A stretch of 45,108 bases of DNA from an uncultured Bacteroidales bacterium (GCA_900318565.1 ONLD01000011.1:1-45108), one strand, 5' to 3'. Numbered from the stretch's first letter, positions 1 to 9,135 are shown. Numbers and translations: made by a program. Notes: generated from the sequence alone by a model not told the origin.

Positions 1-167
1 AGGCTCCTAGACTTAGCCCTCGCATTGCGCTCGATATACTCATATCTCTTACCATTCAATTCATACTCCTGAGTATAGTATATTTTATCCGGCGATTCAT
101 ATGAAGAGCAGCCACCAACTGAAAACAGTGACAGACATAGTGACATTACTATAACTACTTTTCTCAT
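1..167 (-). CDS. Lipoprotein, partial (C-terminus beyond window)
   Basis: An open frame starts at the ATG at 167 and runs off the window edge, giving 55 residues. The N-terminus is a lipoprotein signal (MRKVVIVMSLCLSLFSVGGC, lipid Cys at residue 20). After it come the residues PDKIYY and NGKRYEYIE. The same pattern (PDAIYY, NGKRYEFIE) follows the signal in the next gene upstream, so the two are tandem paralogs. It is the third of three related lipoprotein genes on this strand. The function is unknown; export to the outer membrane or periplasm is inferred from the lipobox. The frame was read directly because it is truncated by the edge. Confidence 0.75.
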   Translation of the reverse strand, partial: MRKVVIVMSLCLSLFSVGGCSSYESPDKIYYTQEYELNGKRYEYIERNARAKSRS

Positions 168-208
168 ACCTTAAATACTCTATTCCTCAAAATCTTGCAC
201 GAGCGCAA

Positions 209-761
209 TCACTCTGTCCGAAGGAAATCATAGAACTGAGGGTTATCTATGGGGCATCTGTTATAAATATCTATACGACCGTTTTTGTAATATATCGTAT
301 CGTTTTTCCAATTTGTTTTAGTACATTCGAAACAAACAGAGAATGATCAGCCAGTAATCAAAGTCAAATATGTTTCGGGTAAGGCCATCAAAAAAATCAA
401 TATATGATCCTGAAGAAGAGTACTTCTTACCCGACACAAAATAAGTCGTATCCGAAAAGAAATGCGCATTGCGTATAAGGCTGTAAGCTTTATTGAACCT
501 AAAATCTACACGTGATCGTCCCTCTTCGATACTAATTAACGGTGGATAATATGTGACGTCATCAAAAAGTCCCGACGACTGAGGCCACCTCGAATCGTGT
601 TCAATAAATTCATATCTCTTACCGTTCTTTTCAAACTCTACACTATAATAGATTGCATCCGGCGGAACAAATACAGAATCAACCAGGCCGTATAAATGGT
701 AGCAGCCACTAACCAGTATCAGTGACACGCTCAACAACAATAAACCTTTTATTCTTCTCAT
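209..761 (-). pseudogene. Lipoprotein, frameshifted near 335-345
   Basis: The gene starts at ATG 761 (MRRIKGLLLLSVSLILVSGC, lipid Cys 20); an upstream in-frame start at 809 would precede the promoter and is not used. The uninterrupted frame stops at 318 after ...FDFDYWLIILCLFRMY. In the next frame an open segment begins just after a stop near 340 and runs to a TGA at 209, encoding SFSVCFECTKTNWKNDT and ending FLRTE. That segment aligns with the C-terminal part of the neighbouring paralog at 908-1498 (SFSFEFEFTN, then NDTI and KGRVDV against NGRIDI). A single extra base around 335-345 explains the break. It may be a real decayed gene, a sequencing error, or a truncated but expressed 147-residue lipoprotein. 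No function is known. Confidence 0.7.
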
Positions 762-766
762 ATTCA

Positions 767-774
767 CAAATATA
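767..774 (-). promoter_or_regulatory. -7 promoter element (TATATTTG)
   Basis: The minus strand reads TATATTTG, an exact match to the Bacteroidota TAnnTTTG element. It ends only 5 nt before the ATG at 761, so the transcript of the frameshifted lipoprotein gene would have almost no leader. Confidence 0.55.
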
Positions 775-907
775 AGTCTTTTGTATTCATGCCTAATGCT
801 TTTATTCAAGGCATCAGCCGCGTGGCCGGCAAGAGGCTATACAACAGCACATTACGACTTTTGGTTGCACGCAAAATCTTGCACGGTTTGTTCTCTTTCT
901 ATTTCAT

Positions 908-1498
908 CTATTCCCTGTACCGTAGGTATTTTGCTGGGCCCAGATCTTTCTGATAAGCATTATGTTGGCTGCCCCACAACGCGGGAGCTGTCCACTCTCC
1001 TACATCTACTCGCCCCTTAAGCGAGTGTATCGTATCATTAGCATTGTATTTTACCATATTTGTGAATTCAAATTCAAAACTAAATGAAATATCAGGAGCA
1101 TCTGATGGCAAAAAACGAAAATATTTAGTAGAGACTTCCGGTCTTGTATAGTAAGGAACCCAGTTTTTATCCCAAATGTCTTGCTTTTTGTCTTTGGGAA
1201 AACAGTTTTCGTTATAATAAAAGAACGACGTATCAGACTCGAACTCAAAACCTAAACTGTAATCTCTCCTATGTCTCAATAAACCATCTGCCTCAAAATA
1301 AAATGTATTGGATAACCCGAATCTTATTGGCGTGTGATACAAATCAGTTTCCTTTGCCCAGACCGTATCACGAATTATTTCACCGTCCACAGCTACGCTT
1401 GTGACAGTCAGCCAGTGCGGCTTCTTTTCCTCCTTCGGGATGCAGGACACACATATCCCAAAGAGTACAATCAAAATAGGTAATAATAATCGTCTCAT
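908..1498 (-). CDS. Lipoprotein of unknown function (196 aa)
   Basis: The N-terminus (MRRLLLPILIVLFGICVSC) is a lipoprotein signal with the lipid Cys at 19. The mature part is rich in aromatic residues and alternating beta-type stretches (FYFEADG, LGFEFESD, ISFSFEFEFTN) and looks like an all-beta domain. The C-terminal third resembles the out-of-frame tail of the neighbour at 209-761. It starts 6 nt after the stop of the 110-residue lipoprotein gene, so the two are probably co-transcribed. I do not recognise a named family. Both this gene and its downstream paralog are followed by the same 14-bp sequence (872-885 and 188-201), which supports tandem duplication. Confidence 0.75.
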   Translation of the reverse strand: MRRLLLPILIVLFGICVSCIPKEEKKPHWLTVTSVAVDGEIIRDTVWAKETDLYHTPIRFGLSNTFYFEADGLLRHRRDYSLGFEFESDTSFFYYNENCFPKDKKQDIWDKNWVPYYTRPEVSTKYFRFLPSDAPDISFSFEFEFTNMVKYNANDTIHSLKGRVDVGEWTAPALWGSQHNAYQKDLGPAKYLRYRE

Positions 1499-1504
1499 TA
1501 TGCT

Positions 1505-1837
1505 CTAATTAAGCCCTTTATTCAATTCCTCAAGGTATCGCCGGGAAAAATCAAGTTCTTCCTCCGTGATGCCGATTCGCACCATCTCTTCTTGCGAGAG
1601 AGTCTGGACATAGACGCTGTCTTTTAAGCGTATTCCGTGCATCAATATCGTCAAATGATTTGACTGAGCCCTATGCAGAGCCTTCCTCGCAGCAAGATCA
1701 TCAATCTCGCTGCCGGACTTTGTGGTTATAGACCGCTTCAGCCTAACATTTGGTCTGACATTATCTACCGCATCTATCATAGTGTGTGAGCAAGATACTA
1801 ATGACAGCAGGAAAACAAATATACAAATTCTTTTCAT
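1505..1837 (-). CDS. Small lipoprotein of unknown function (110 aa)
   Basis: The protein begins MKRICIFVFLLSLVSC, a lipoprotein signal with lipid Cys 16. The mature region is short, charged and predicted helical (LAARKALHRAQ, EEELDFSRRYLEELNKG), unlike the beta-rich neighbours. The ATG lies 2 nt after the stop of the large hydrolase gene upstream, so it is very likely translated from the same mRNA. I recognise no family or catalytic motif. A helper or anchor for the neighbouring secreted proteins is possible but is only a guess from position. Confidence 0.7.
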   Translation of the reverse strand: MKRICIFVFLLSLVSCSHTMIDAVDNVRPNVRLKRSITTKSGSEIDDLAARKALHRAQSNHLTILMHGIRLKDSVYVQTLSQEEMVRIGITEEELDFSRRYLEELNKGLN

Positions 1838-1839
1838 TT

Positions 1840-4821
1840 TTAAAGTGCTGTTATTGTGAGAGGTATTCTCAATAAGACTGTGGTTCCGCTTCTTAAGCTA
1901 CAATGAAACAGATAGCCCAAGCCAGTATAATTTCCAGACTGTATTGCACTGATTGCATCAAGGACACCTTGGTGCTCCATCAAGTCGAAGCAATATATGG
2001 TCTTCATTTCGCCGTTAACAGATTGCTGAACAGTATCAGTCAACTGGATGGTTTGGGAGCCAATGAGTATGTTGTCAGGCACTAAAGGCTGCCCGTCATC
2101 TTCATTTATCCAGGCCAATGCATAATATGACGGGGAGTTTGCAGGGCCACCCGGGTCTTGAACGCCAGACCCATAATACATCCAGACATCATCTTCCGAT
2201 ACGAAAATCATTGAAGGCACCAACGCATATGGAGACAATTCTCCGACAATAGGATTAGACTCCAAGGTGCAAATTGTCTTACTTGGGGCCATAGCCCCCT
2301 TTCTGATTCTACAATAGACTGTTTTTTCGTTTCCGACATACTGGAATTGCCGCCCCGAAGATGCTTGCCACACAATTCCGCCAAGCGGAGCATCCATCCC
2401 CCATTCAAAGGATATTACATTTTTAGCCGCCAAGGTGTCCAAATATGCATTAAGAGTCGTATCTATGCACGATGCCGTTACTTGGAAATGGCCCGGTGAA
2501 GGACGTGTGACATTGAGAATCATATCCGGATATCCCGCGAGAATTGTCCGGTGCTTGCGAATTTGCTTACTGTCCTTTATCGCAGATGCAGTGAATCTAA
2601 CAAATTGCCCGGGAGCATTAACGCTCACTGTCCCGGTAATAGGGTTGATTGAAGCTATGCTCGAATCCGAACTGCTCCAAATGATATTGCTTAGTGAGAA
2701 TGAAGGATCGGTGGACAAGGAAAAAGTCTCACCGGGCAAGACCAGACCTTCCGGTCCGGAGATGGATGTTCCTATGTGCGACAGACACCAGTCAATAATA
2801 CCATCAGTAGAGTTTGCGTGATTCCCTGCATTGGAAAAATAAAAATCGTGGAATGGGGTCTGCGTCAAGGGCTCAACTAATTCATATGCGAAATTTGGGG
2901 TATAATTATCAACTGCCAAAGCACTCGCTATCGGCACGAATGTGAATTTTCCCTGAACATATAATCCCGGATAGGACACAGTAGAATCACTCAAATAAGA
3001 ACCGCTTAATAAATCATAACTGGTAGTAATAATAGGAGCAGTGCGGGTATGTGTATGAGTAACATTATGAATGCCTTGCGTCCAATTAATCTTCATAAAA
3101 GACAGAGTATCCGTCTCGACAACCGAGCTGCTTGCCGTGTGTCTGTACACGTGCATTGATAAGTCAAAATTAAATAAAGAAATAATACGCTTAATTATCG
3201 AATTAATTGGCAATTCAGAGATTTTTACGCCCAAAAGAGTGTCACCTGTCGAGTTTAAATCTTTGCCATTAATAACAGAAAGGTTCTCGATTGGATGTCC
3301 TGCATCTCCCTTTGGAAAACCTGTTTGAGACAAAATTCCTTGCCATTCATTGTGAACGCTGTCATTTATGCTTGAGGCACTGTTTACGTAATAGCAGAGC
3401 ATCTGACGGGCCGATGTAGATTCAAGAGCTCCGATTATCCGGTCTACTTTGCTCTTGAAAAAACTGGTATAGAGTATACCTTCCTGCCACCCGTTGCCAT
3501 AAAGAAAGCCGTACAGGTTCCTGACGGCATATTGGAACCCTATCGGCACGTTCGCCCCCAGGTGCGGAGAATCGAATGAGACGTAATAGTCGGTCTCGTG
3601 CGGATTTCCGTTTCTCTCCATCTCCGTCAATGCATATCTGGCAACCAATCCGCCCATACTATGCCCCATTATGATGTTTCGCCCAGGATTGCTTGAATTG
3701 TGCTTTTGCTGGTTGATATAATCGATGATACTCTCCAGCAAGGCCGCGTTTGCCCGAATGTCGGCCCTTGGGTTATGCCAGTCAACATATACAAAATCGT
3801 GATTATAGAGCAGATTCAAGTATCTACTTTTACTAACTTCGCTGTCAAAAGAGAATTGATTCGCATCGACTTCGTTTATAAGATTTGATACTTTCTCTTT
3901 AAAATCCGTTTGACTGGTGAACGTAGCCAGAACAGGATCATCAAAACCTTCCACGTAGATGAACGGATTCGTTATTACGCCGTTGTGAGAGCTGGAGCAT
4001 CTCCAAGACACTAGTGCAGACACAGGTTCTTGCTCATACTGGGTGTTCAATGAAAAAGTCTGAGAGCCATCGGTATATTCGGGACCGGGAGAGACCTCGG
4101 GCAATGTAATCAATATGCTTGAATGGCCCAAAAGGACAGAGCCGTTTGTCAGGGTTACCTTAACCTTCAATTCCTTATTGCCCGGAAATGGATATGTAAC
4201 TGAATAAGTAAAGTTCCCGCTTACAGGAACAAAGCCGCTGCCATCTCCGGCATCAAACTCGACGGTAGAGATTTGCTCCGCACAGTTAGAATACACATTC
4301 CCATTGTTACCCAAAGTATATGTGACATTTGTACCTTCGTGGACCATTTTGCCGGCAGCCAACAATAGGGCATATCCCAAGCCGTAGGGATTTATCCAAT
4401 TCTCATTCTCATCATAACAATCGTAGAACTGGCCTGCAATGACGTTTATCTTTCTGTCGCCGACTGCATTGGGGAGAAGGTAGTCATAGTAGAATAAACC
4501 TATGTTCAACACAACTCCGCTGCCGGACATCATTGAAGATACAATGGCATTTGCGTCATAGGAGGGAACAGATGAATCTGCCCTGGCTGAATTGAGAGTC
4601 CAAAAAAAGTTTCTGAATGTAATTATTGACGTCTCATTGGCTGGGGTCAAAGCAGAGCCATCATATATACCTAAATCTACATAGTCAATAGCCTTATCTT
4701 GAAGATATCCCGAACTTATTCTCTCGGACTCGAGTTCATCAAAATAGTTACCGACCAGATTAGGTTGGGCAGATACCGTTATGGTAACAAGAAGCGCTAA
4801 AAGGACAATGATTCTTCTCAT
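1840..4821 (-). CDS. Secreted alpha/beta hydrolase (lipase-like) with Ig-like domain
   Basis: This 993-residue protein carries a signal peptide (MRRIIVLLALLVTITVSAQ). A TTG two codons upstream is open, but the ATG at 4821 gives the normal signal start. The central region has an alpha/beta hydrolase fold: PFIYVEGFDDP, VYVDWHN, then the nucleophile elbow IIMGHSMGGLVARYAL with Ser near 388, and SFDSPHLGANVP after it. This resembles PGAP1/DUF676-type lipases and esterases. Residues ~688-768 look like a bacterial Ig-like (Big_2) domain (IIWSSSDSSIASI, then GTVSV). The rest is beta-rich and unassigned. It likely hydrolyses an ester or acyl bond outside the cytoplasm; the substrate is unknown. It lies between the DUF3244 gene and small lipoprotein genes in one minus-strand run. 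Confidence 0.8.
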   Translation of the reverse strand: MRRIIVLLALLVTITVSAQPNLVGNYFDELESERISSGYLQDKAIDYVDLGIYDGSALTPANETSIITFRNFFWTLNSARADSSVPSYDANAIVSSMMSGSGVVLNIGLFYYDYLLPNAVGDRKINVIAGQFYDCYDENENWINPYGLGYALLLAAGKMVHEGTNVTYTLGNNGNVYSNCAEQISTVEFDAGDGSGFVPVSGNFTYSVTYPFPGNKELKVKVTLTNGSVLLGHSSILITLPEVSPGPEYTDGSQTFSLNTQYEQEPVSALVSWRCSSSHNGVITNPFIYVEGFDDPVLATFTSQTDFKEKVSNLINEVDANQFSFDSEVSKSRYLNLLYNHDFVYVDWHNPRADIRANAALLESIIDYINQQKHNSSNPGRNIIMGHSMGGLVARYALTEMERNGNPHETDYYVSFDSPHLGANVPIGFQYAVRNLYGFLYGNGWQEGILYTSFFKSKVDRIIGALESTSARQMLCYYVNSASSINDSVHNEWQGILSQTGFPKGDAGHPIENLSVINGKDLNSTGDTLLGVKISELPINSIIKRIISLFNFDLSMHVYRHTASSSVVETDTLSFMKINWTQGIHNVTHTHTRTAPIITTSYDLLSGSYLSDSTVSYPGLYVQGKFTFVPIASALAVDNYTPNFAYELVEPLTQTPFHDFYFSNAGNHANSTDGIIDWCLSHIGTSISGPEGLVLPGETFSLSTDPSFSLSNIIWSSSDSSIASINPITGTVSVNAPGQFVRFTASAIKDSKQIRKHRTILAGYPDMILNVTRPSPGHFQVTASCIDTTLNAYLDTLAAKNVISFEWGMDAPLGGIVWQASSGRQFQYVGNEKTVYCRIRKGAMAPSKTICTLESNPIVGELSPYALVPSMIFVSEDDVWMYYGSGVQDPGGPANSPSYYALAWINEDDGQPLVPDNILIGSQTIQLTDTVQQSVNGEMKTIYCFDLMEHQGVLDAISAIQSGNYTGLGYLFHCSLRSGTTVLLRIPLTITAL

Positions 4822-4863
4822 AAACAAATAACAGCTACTTATTCTTACAAACGCAGCCGCCGG

Positions 4864-5250
4864 CTATTCAATACTGAACGACCCTTCATACACTGCACCT
4901 CCGGACATAGTAAAGGTAAGTGTATAATCCCCGGAGGAGCCGTTGAAGGGAAGCATAGCAGATAGTTCGGAACTGTCCACGCTAGTCTGCCAGACAAGAC
5001 CTGAACCATCCTTGTAGAGTTCGACATCGATGTCACCAAGGTCACATTGGAACGCGAGATAGATTGTGTTTCCAAGAACCATTCCCTGGATTGGAATCTG
5101 TGCGGGGACTCGGGGGATAGAGCCAGGAGCATCCGGAATAATGACAATGATTTCTGCAGGGGTCTGCGTGTTGCTTAAATCTTTTGCAGTCAAGAGTCCT
5201 GATACACCAAGACAAAGCACCAAAATTGAAAAAAATGAAAGCTTTTTCAT
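4864..5250 (-). CDS. DUF3244 family secreted protein (128 aa)
   Basis: The protein has a signal peptide (MKKLSFFSILVLCLGVSGLL) and a single beta-sandwich-like domain. The pattern PIQGMVLGNTIYLAF, then DIDVELYKDGSGLVW and YTLTFTMSGGAVYEGSF, is typical of the DUF3244 family, small secreted proteins of gut Bacteroidales. The family has no established biochemical role. It is the first gene after a -7 promoter element at 5278-5285 and lies 42 nt upstream of the lipase-like gene, suggesting one operon. An overlapping ORF in another frame at 4845-5147 is a shadow. Confidence 0.8.
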   Translation of the reverse strand: MKKLSFFSILVLCLGVSGLLTAKDLSNTQTPAEIIVIIPDAPGSIPRVPAQIPIQGMVLGNTIYLAFQCDLGDIDVELYKDGSGLVWQTSVDSSELSAMLPFNGSSGDYTLTFTMSGGAVYEGSFSIE

Positions 5251-5277
5251 ATCACTGATTATTTGTGGTTATTTTTA

Positions 5278-5285
5278 CAAAAATA
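5278..5285 (-). promoter_or_regulatory. -7 promoter element (TATTTTTG)
   Basis: The minus strand carries TATTTTTG, matching TAnnTTTG, with T-rich TTG-containing sequence about 16-22 nt upstream as a possible -33 element. The predicted start of transcription is about 25 nt before the DUF3244 ATG. This is the likely promoter of the run of genes from 5250 down to 908. Confidence 0.6.
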
Positions 5286-5436
5286 GATTATTATCTTCAG
5301 ACAAACACAAAAAATAACTTGAACAACACTCCGCAAAATCGCTGTATATCAACCGATTATCTTTTCAAAACTAGACAAAGCTTTCCTGTCCGGAACAATC
5401 TGTCAGACGAGTAATTATCAATGTTATGCTTTTCGC

Positions 5437-5444
5437 TACATTTG
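5437..5444 (+). promoter_or_regulatory. -7 promoter element (TACATTTG)
   Basis: TACATTTG matches TAnnTTTG and lies 41 nt before the chosen ATG of the TPR regulator. A second match, TAATTTTG at 5473-5480, is only 5 nt from the ATG and could give a near-leaderless transcript instead. Confidence 0.45.
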
Positions 5445-5485
5445 TGGCGTTTTTCTCTATGAGAATTTTCGCTAATTTTGTCTCT

Positions 5486-7099
5486 ATGAAACAGTTTCTC
5501 AAACCTTTGGTGATTGCGGTCCTTGCGGTGGGGTGCTCGGGAGGAGGGAAGATGGCGGAGTTGCAAAGAATTGAGGGCTTCCTGCAGGATGACCCTGCAG
5601 GGGCGAGGTCCGAATTGAGGTCTCTTGACAAGAACACGCTGGGGAGGGCCGAGGAAAAGGCGCTGTACTCGCTTCTGCTGTCGGCGGCCGAGGACAAATG
5701 CTACAACGACATCAAGGCAGACAGCCTTATTGCGCCGGCGGTGGCTTATTACAAAAGGCACGGCGACGGTTACCACAAGTTCCTGACATACTACTATCTT
5801 GGCCGGGTCTATGAAAATGCGGAGGATTACGGGGCCGCCACGGACGCCCTGGTCAAGGCTGAGGATTACGCCGAAGACGCCCCCGGAGAATACCGGACAA
5901 GGCTTTATGTAGCAAAGGAAAGGGTATATCTGCACCAGTTCGCCAAAGACAAGGCGCTCGAGTCGGTGCTCAAGGCTAAGGAGATTTCCAGGGACCTGGA
6001 CAATCCCGCTTTCTACCTGAGCAATTGCTATGACGTCCTGGCGCTTCTCACGATTCAGGAGGAGCACGGAAGGGCCCGGCAGGAATTGAAAGAACTTGAC
6101 GCCTGGATGCAGGAAAGGGGCTTGCAAAAGAACGCCGACTACTTCAGGACGGCACTCAGGACAGAATTATCCTCCCCGGAGAAAGACTCCGCAGCTGTAA
6201 GAAGACTGACAGAATCGTACCTCAATAAGTGCGCCTCCGATGGTGTGCAGATTAATCCCGTACTGGCAGCGGATGCCTACATATTTTTTGGCGATTTCGC
6301 CACTGCCGGCGCTTATATGAAAGGCCAGGAGAATGGGATTTCCCCTACACTTTTCGAGGCGGCCCGCAAATACATCACCCTGGCACAGATTGAAGAGGGT
6401 CTGGGCCACTACAAAAAGGCCCTGGAATACAGGGCAAAGCAGAGGGAGGTTTTTGACACGATCAATATGAGCGTCTTCAACAACGACGTACGCTTCATCG
6501 AAGAAAGATACAAGAGCGAACTGGAGCAGAGCCGCCTGCGGCAGGAAAGGATGCTCCTGTCGCTGGCTGTCTTCCTGCTGGGCGCCGGTTTGGCGTGGGG
6601 CATCGTGTACTACACTCGAAGGAAGAAGGAATATGAGGCCTCGGTGCGCGAAGCCCGCGCCGAATACGCTTTCCTGAAAGATATTGCCGGGCGGGAAGGA
6701 GAGGGAGGACGGTTCACGGAACTTATCACCAAACGGATTCAGGCGCTCCGTCCATATATCAGCGGCAAGGGCAACCTGCGCTTTATGGCCCGCAAGGATA
6801 TAGAACACATCAACGAAGCGCGCAAAGAGACCCTGAGGTCGCTCTTTCTCTTCTACGCCATCACTTACCCCGATTTCATACGGGAGCTCGCCGACAAGGG
6901 GCTCTCATCCGAGGAAGCGGGACTTTGCGTGCTCTACCTGCTGGGCTACTCGCTCAAGGAAATGAACGACTTCCTCAGCGCGCCAAGCATCCACCAGATT
7001 AACATCAGCATTCGAAAGAAAATGGACCTGCCGCCCAACGGCGCGAAACTCAAGACCGTCCTCAAAGAAATATTCGACCGGCACTATCCGGAGGCATAA
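5486..7099 (+). CDS. TPR membrane regulator with C-terminal HTH-like domain
   Basis: The ATG at 5486 gives a 537-residue protein with a lipoprotein-like signal (MKQFLKPLVIAVLAVGC). The longer frame from 5426 would add 20 residues before this signal and is rejected. Residues ~40-330 are helical repeats of the TPR type (YYLGRVYENAEDYGAA, AQIEEGLGHYKKALEYR). A transmembrane helix follows at ~356-377 (LLSLAVFLLGAGLAWGIVYY), then a charged coiled segment. The C-terminal ~70 residues read as a LuxR-like HTH (LSSEEAGLCVLYLLGYSLKE, then ISIRKKMDLP). This architecture is common in Bacteroidota one-component membrane regulators. The target is unknown; it stands between the lipase island and the nuclease locus and could act on either. 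Confidence 0.8.
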   Translation: MKQFLKPLVIAVLAVGCSGGGKMAELQRIEGFLQDDPAGARSELRSLDKNTLGRAEEKALYSLLLSAAEDKCYNDIKADSLIAPAVAYYKRHGDGYHKFLTYYYLGRVYENAEDYGAATDALVKAEDYAEDAPGEYRTRLYVAKERVYLHQFAKDKALESVLKAKEISRDLDNPAFYLSNCYDVLALLTIQEEHGRARQELKELDAWMQERGLQKNADYFRTALRTELSSPEKDSAAVRRLTESYLNKCASDGVQINPVLAADAYIFFGDFATAGAYMKGQENGISPTLFEAARKYITLAQIEEGLGHYKKALEYRAKQREVFDTINMSVFNNDVRFIEERYKSELEQSRLRQERMLLSLAVFLLGAGLAWGIVYYTRRKKEYEASVREARAEYAFLKDIAGREGEGGRFTELITKRIQALRPYISGKGNLRFMARKDIEHINEARKETLRSLFLFYAITYPDFIRELADKGLSSEEAGLCVLYLLGYSLKEMNDFLSAPSIHQINISIRKKMDLPPNGAKLKTVLKEIFDRHYPEA

Positions 7100-7137
7100 C
7101 CCCGGGGTGCCGGCCGAATCATAATCCGAAAGGAGGA

Positions 7138-9132
7138 CTACCTCAACCCGCGGGCGCGCAGCAGGGCTGCAGGGTCGGGGTCGGCGCCGCGGAAGGCGCG
7201 GTACAGGGTCATAGGCTCTTCGCTGCCGCCCTTCTCGAGCACGTTGCGGCGCAGGCTCATAGCCGTCTCGGGGTCAAAAATGCCTTTCTGCCTAAAGAGT
7301 TCGAAGGCGTCCTTGTCCAGCACCTCGGCCCAGAGATAGCTGTAGTAGCCGGCGCTGTAGCCGCTGGAGCCGAAGATATGGTTGAAATAGGTGCTGCGGT
7401 AGCGCGGCACAATCTCCTTGATAAGCCCCATATCCTCGCAGGCCCTGCGTTCGAAGGTATCCACGTCGATGCCTTCGACGCTGCCCAGTTCGTGCCACTT
7501 CATATCCAGTATGCTGGCGGCGCAGAGCTCGCCCGTGGTAAATCCCTGGTTGAAATTGGCAGCGGCCTGCACTTTCCGCACGAGAGCCTCGGGAATGACT
7601 TCCCCGGTCTTGTAGTGGAAGGCGTAGGTGGCGAGCACCTCGGGCTCGAAGGCCCAGTTCTCGTTGACCTGCGAAGGGAATTCCACGAAGTCGCGCTTCA
7701 CCGAAGTGCCGCTCGTGCCCTTGTACTTGCACTGGCTGAGCAGCCCGTGCAGCGCGTGGCCGAATTCGTGGAACATAGTCTCCACCTGGTCGATGGTCAG
7801 GAGCGAAGGGGTGTCGGCGGTGGGTTTGTTGAAATTGCCCACGTTGACGATGACGGGCCGCACGCCCTCCTGCTGCTCGACGAAGTTGGTCATCCAGGCG
7901 CCGCCCCGCTTGCTGTCGCGCGGGTAGTAGTCGGTGATGATGATGCCTATGAGCGAACCGTCGGAATCCGTGACCTTGAAAGCCTCGCACTCGGGATTGT
8001 ACAGGGGCACGCCGGAGACGGGCTCGAACTTGATGCCATAGAGGCGGGAAGCCGTGGCAAACACGCCCGCGCGGACGTTCTCCATCTTGAAGTACTGGCT
8101 CACTTCGGCCTCGTCCAGCTCGTAACGCGCGGCGCGCACCCTTTCGGCATAGTACATATAGTCCCAGGGCTCGATGCGGGAGCCGGCGGGCACCAGACCG
8201 GAGGCTATGTCGCGGTCCATAAAGACCTGCATATCGGCCACTTCCTCCTTCGCGCGGCGCATAGCGGCATCCATAATGTCGGCAAGGAAGAGGTCCACTG
8301 TCTGAGGGCTCCCCGCCATCTTGTCGCTGAGGATGAAGGCCGCCGGGGAATCGTAGCCGAGGAGCTTCGCCTTCTCGATGCGCAGGGCCATAGTCTTGAG
8401 CACCAGGGCCTTGTTGTCAAAGGAATCGCCGTGGGCACCGCGGGAGGTGTAGGCGCGGAAAAACTTTTCCCTCAGGGTCCTGTCGGGCTCGGAAGCCATC
8501 TTGTCGTAGTACGACGCCACGGAGAAGCCGCACTCTTCCTTGAATGCGTTGGACTGTGCAAGAAGGTTGTTGCCGAAACTCAGGGCCAGGCCGGCGAGTT
8601 CGGTGTTGATTTCGCGCATACGCTGGCGGGAAGCCTCGTCGAGGCCGATTCCGTTGCGGATGAAGCCCTCGTAGAACTTCTTGAGGAGCATCTGCTCCTC
8701 CCGGCTAAGGCCGTCCTGCGGAGCCTCGTAAACCGCCTTCACGCGGGCGAAGAGCTCAGGATTCATCATAATGTCGTCCTGGGCGGCGGAGACAAGCGGC
8801 GTCGCTTCCTCGACGACGGCATTGAGGGCCTCGCTGTAGTCGGACTCGCTGATATTGAAGAGAACGGCCGACACGCGGTCCAGAAGGGTTCCGCTGCGGT
8901 CCAAGGCTGCTACCGTGTTCTCGAAAGTCGGAGCGTCGGGGTTGTCGATGATGGCCTGTATCTCGGCCTGCTGCCGCGCTATGCCTTCACGTATGGCCGG
9001 CATATAGTCGGCGACCTCAATCTTGTCAAACGGAGGGATACCGTAAGGAGTGTCCCACTCCTGCAGGAAAACGTTTTCGCGGGCGCACGCTGTCATCATC
9101 ACAAGTCCCAGGGCAAATACAACTTTTTTCAT
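7138..9132 (-). CDS. dcp: M3 family dipeptidyl carboxypeptidase, lipoprotein
   Basis: The protein is 664 residues with a lipobox (MKKVVFALGLVMMTAC, Cys 16). The zinc site HEFGHALHG (His 455, Glu 456, His 459) and the downstream Glu at ~484 (DFVEFPSQVNENW) are intact, as is the C-terminal region with SSGYSAGYYSYLWAEV typical of the M3/Dcp family. The enzyme removes C-terminal dipeptides from peptides; the lipobox places it in the periplasm or outer membrane. Between NAFKEECGF (~195) and LREKFFRAYTSRG (~220) it appears to lack roughly 40 residues usual in the family. It is the last gene of a tightly packed six-gene unit, starting 3 nt after the DUF5689 gene. Confidence 0.92.
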   Translation of the reverse strand: MKKVVFALGLVMMTACARENVFLQEWDTPYGIPPFDKIEVADYMPAIREGIARQQAEIQAIIDNPDAPTFENTVAALDRSGTLLDRVSAVLFNISESDYSEALNAVVEEATPLVSAAQDDIMMNPELFARVKAVYEAPQDGLSREEQMLLKKFYEGFIRNGIGLDEASRQRMREINTELAGLALSFGNNLLAQSNAFKEECGFSVASYYDKMASEPDRTLREKFFRAYTSRGAHGDSFDNKALVLKTMALRIEKAKLLGYDSPAAFILSDKMAGSPQTVDLFLADIMDAAMRRAKEEVADMQVFMDRDIASGLVPAGSRIEPWDYMYYAERVRAARYELDEAEVSQYFKMENVRAGVFATASRLYGIKFEPVSGVPLYNPECEAFKVTDSDGSLIGIIITDYYPRDSKRGGAWMTNFVEQQEGVRPVIVNVGNFNKPTADTPSLLTIDQVETMFHEFGHALHGLLSQCKYKGTSGTSVKRDFVEFPSQVNENWAFEPEVLATYAFHYKTGEVIPEALVRKVQAAANFNQGFTTGELCAASILDMKWHELGSVEGIDVDTFERRACEDMGLIKEIVPRYRSTYFNHIFGSSGYSAGYYSYLWAEVLDKDAFELFRQKGIFDPETAMSLRRNVLEKGGSEEPMTLYRAFRGADPDPAALLRARGLR

Positions 9133-9135
9133 CTT

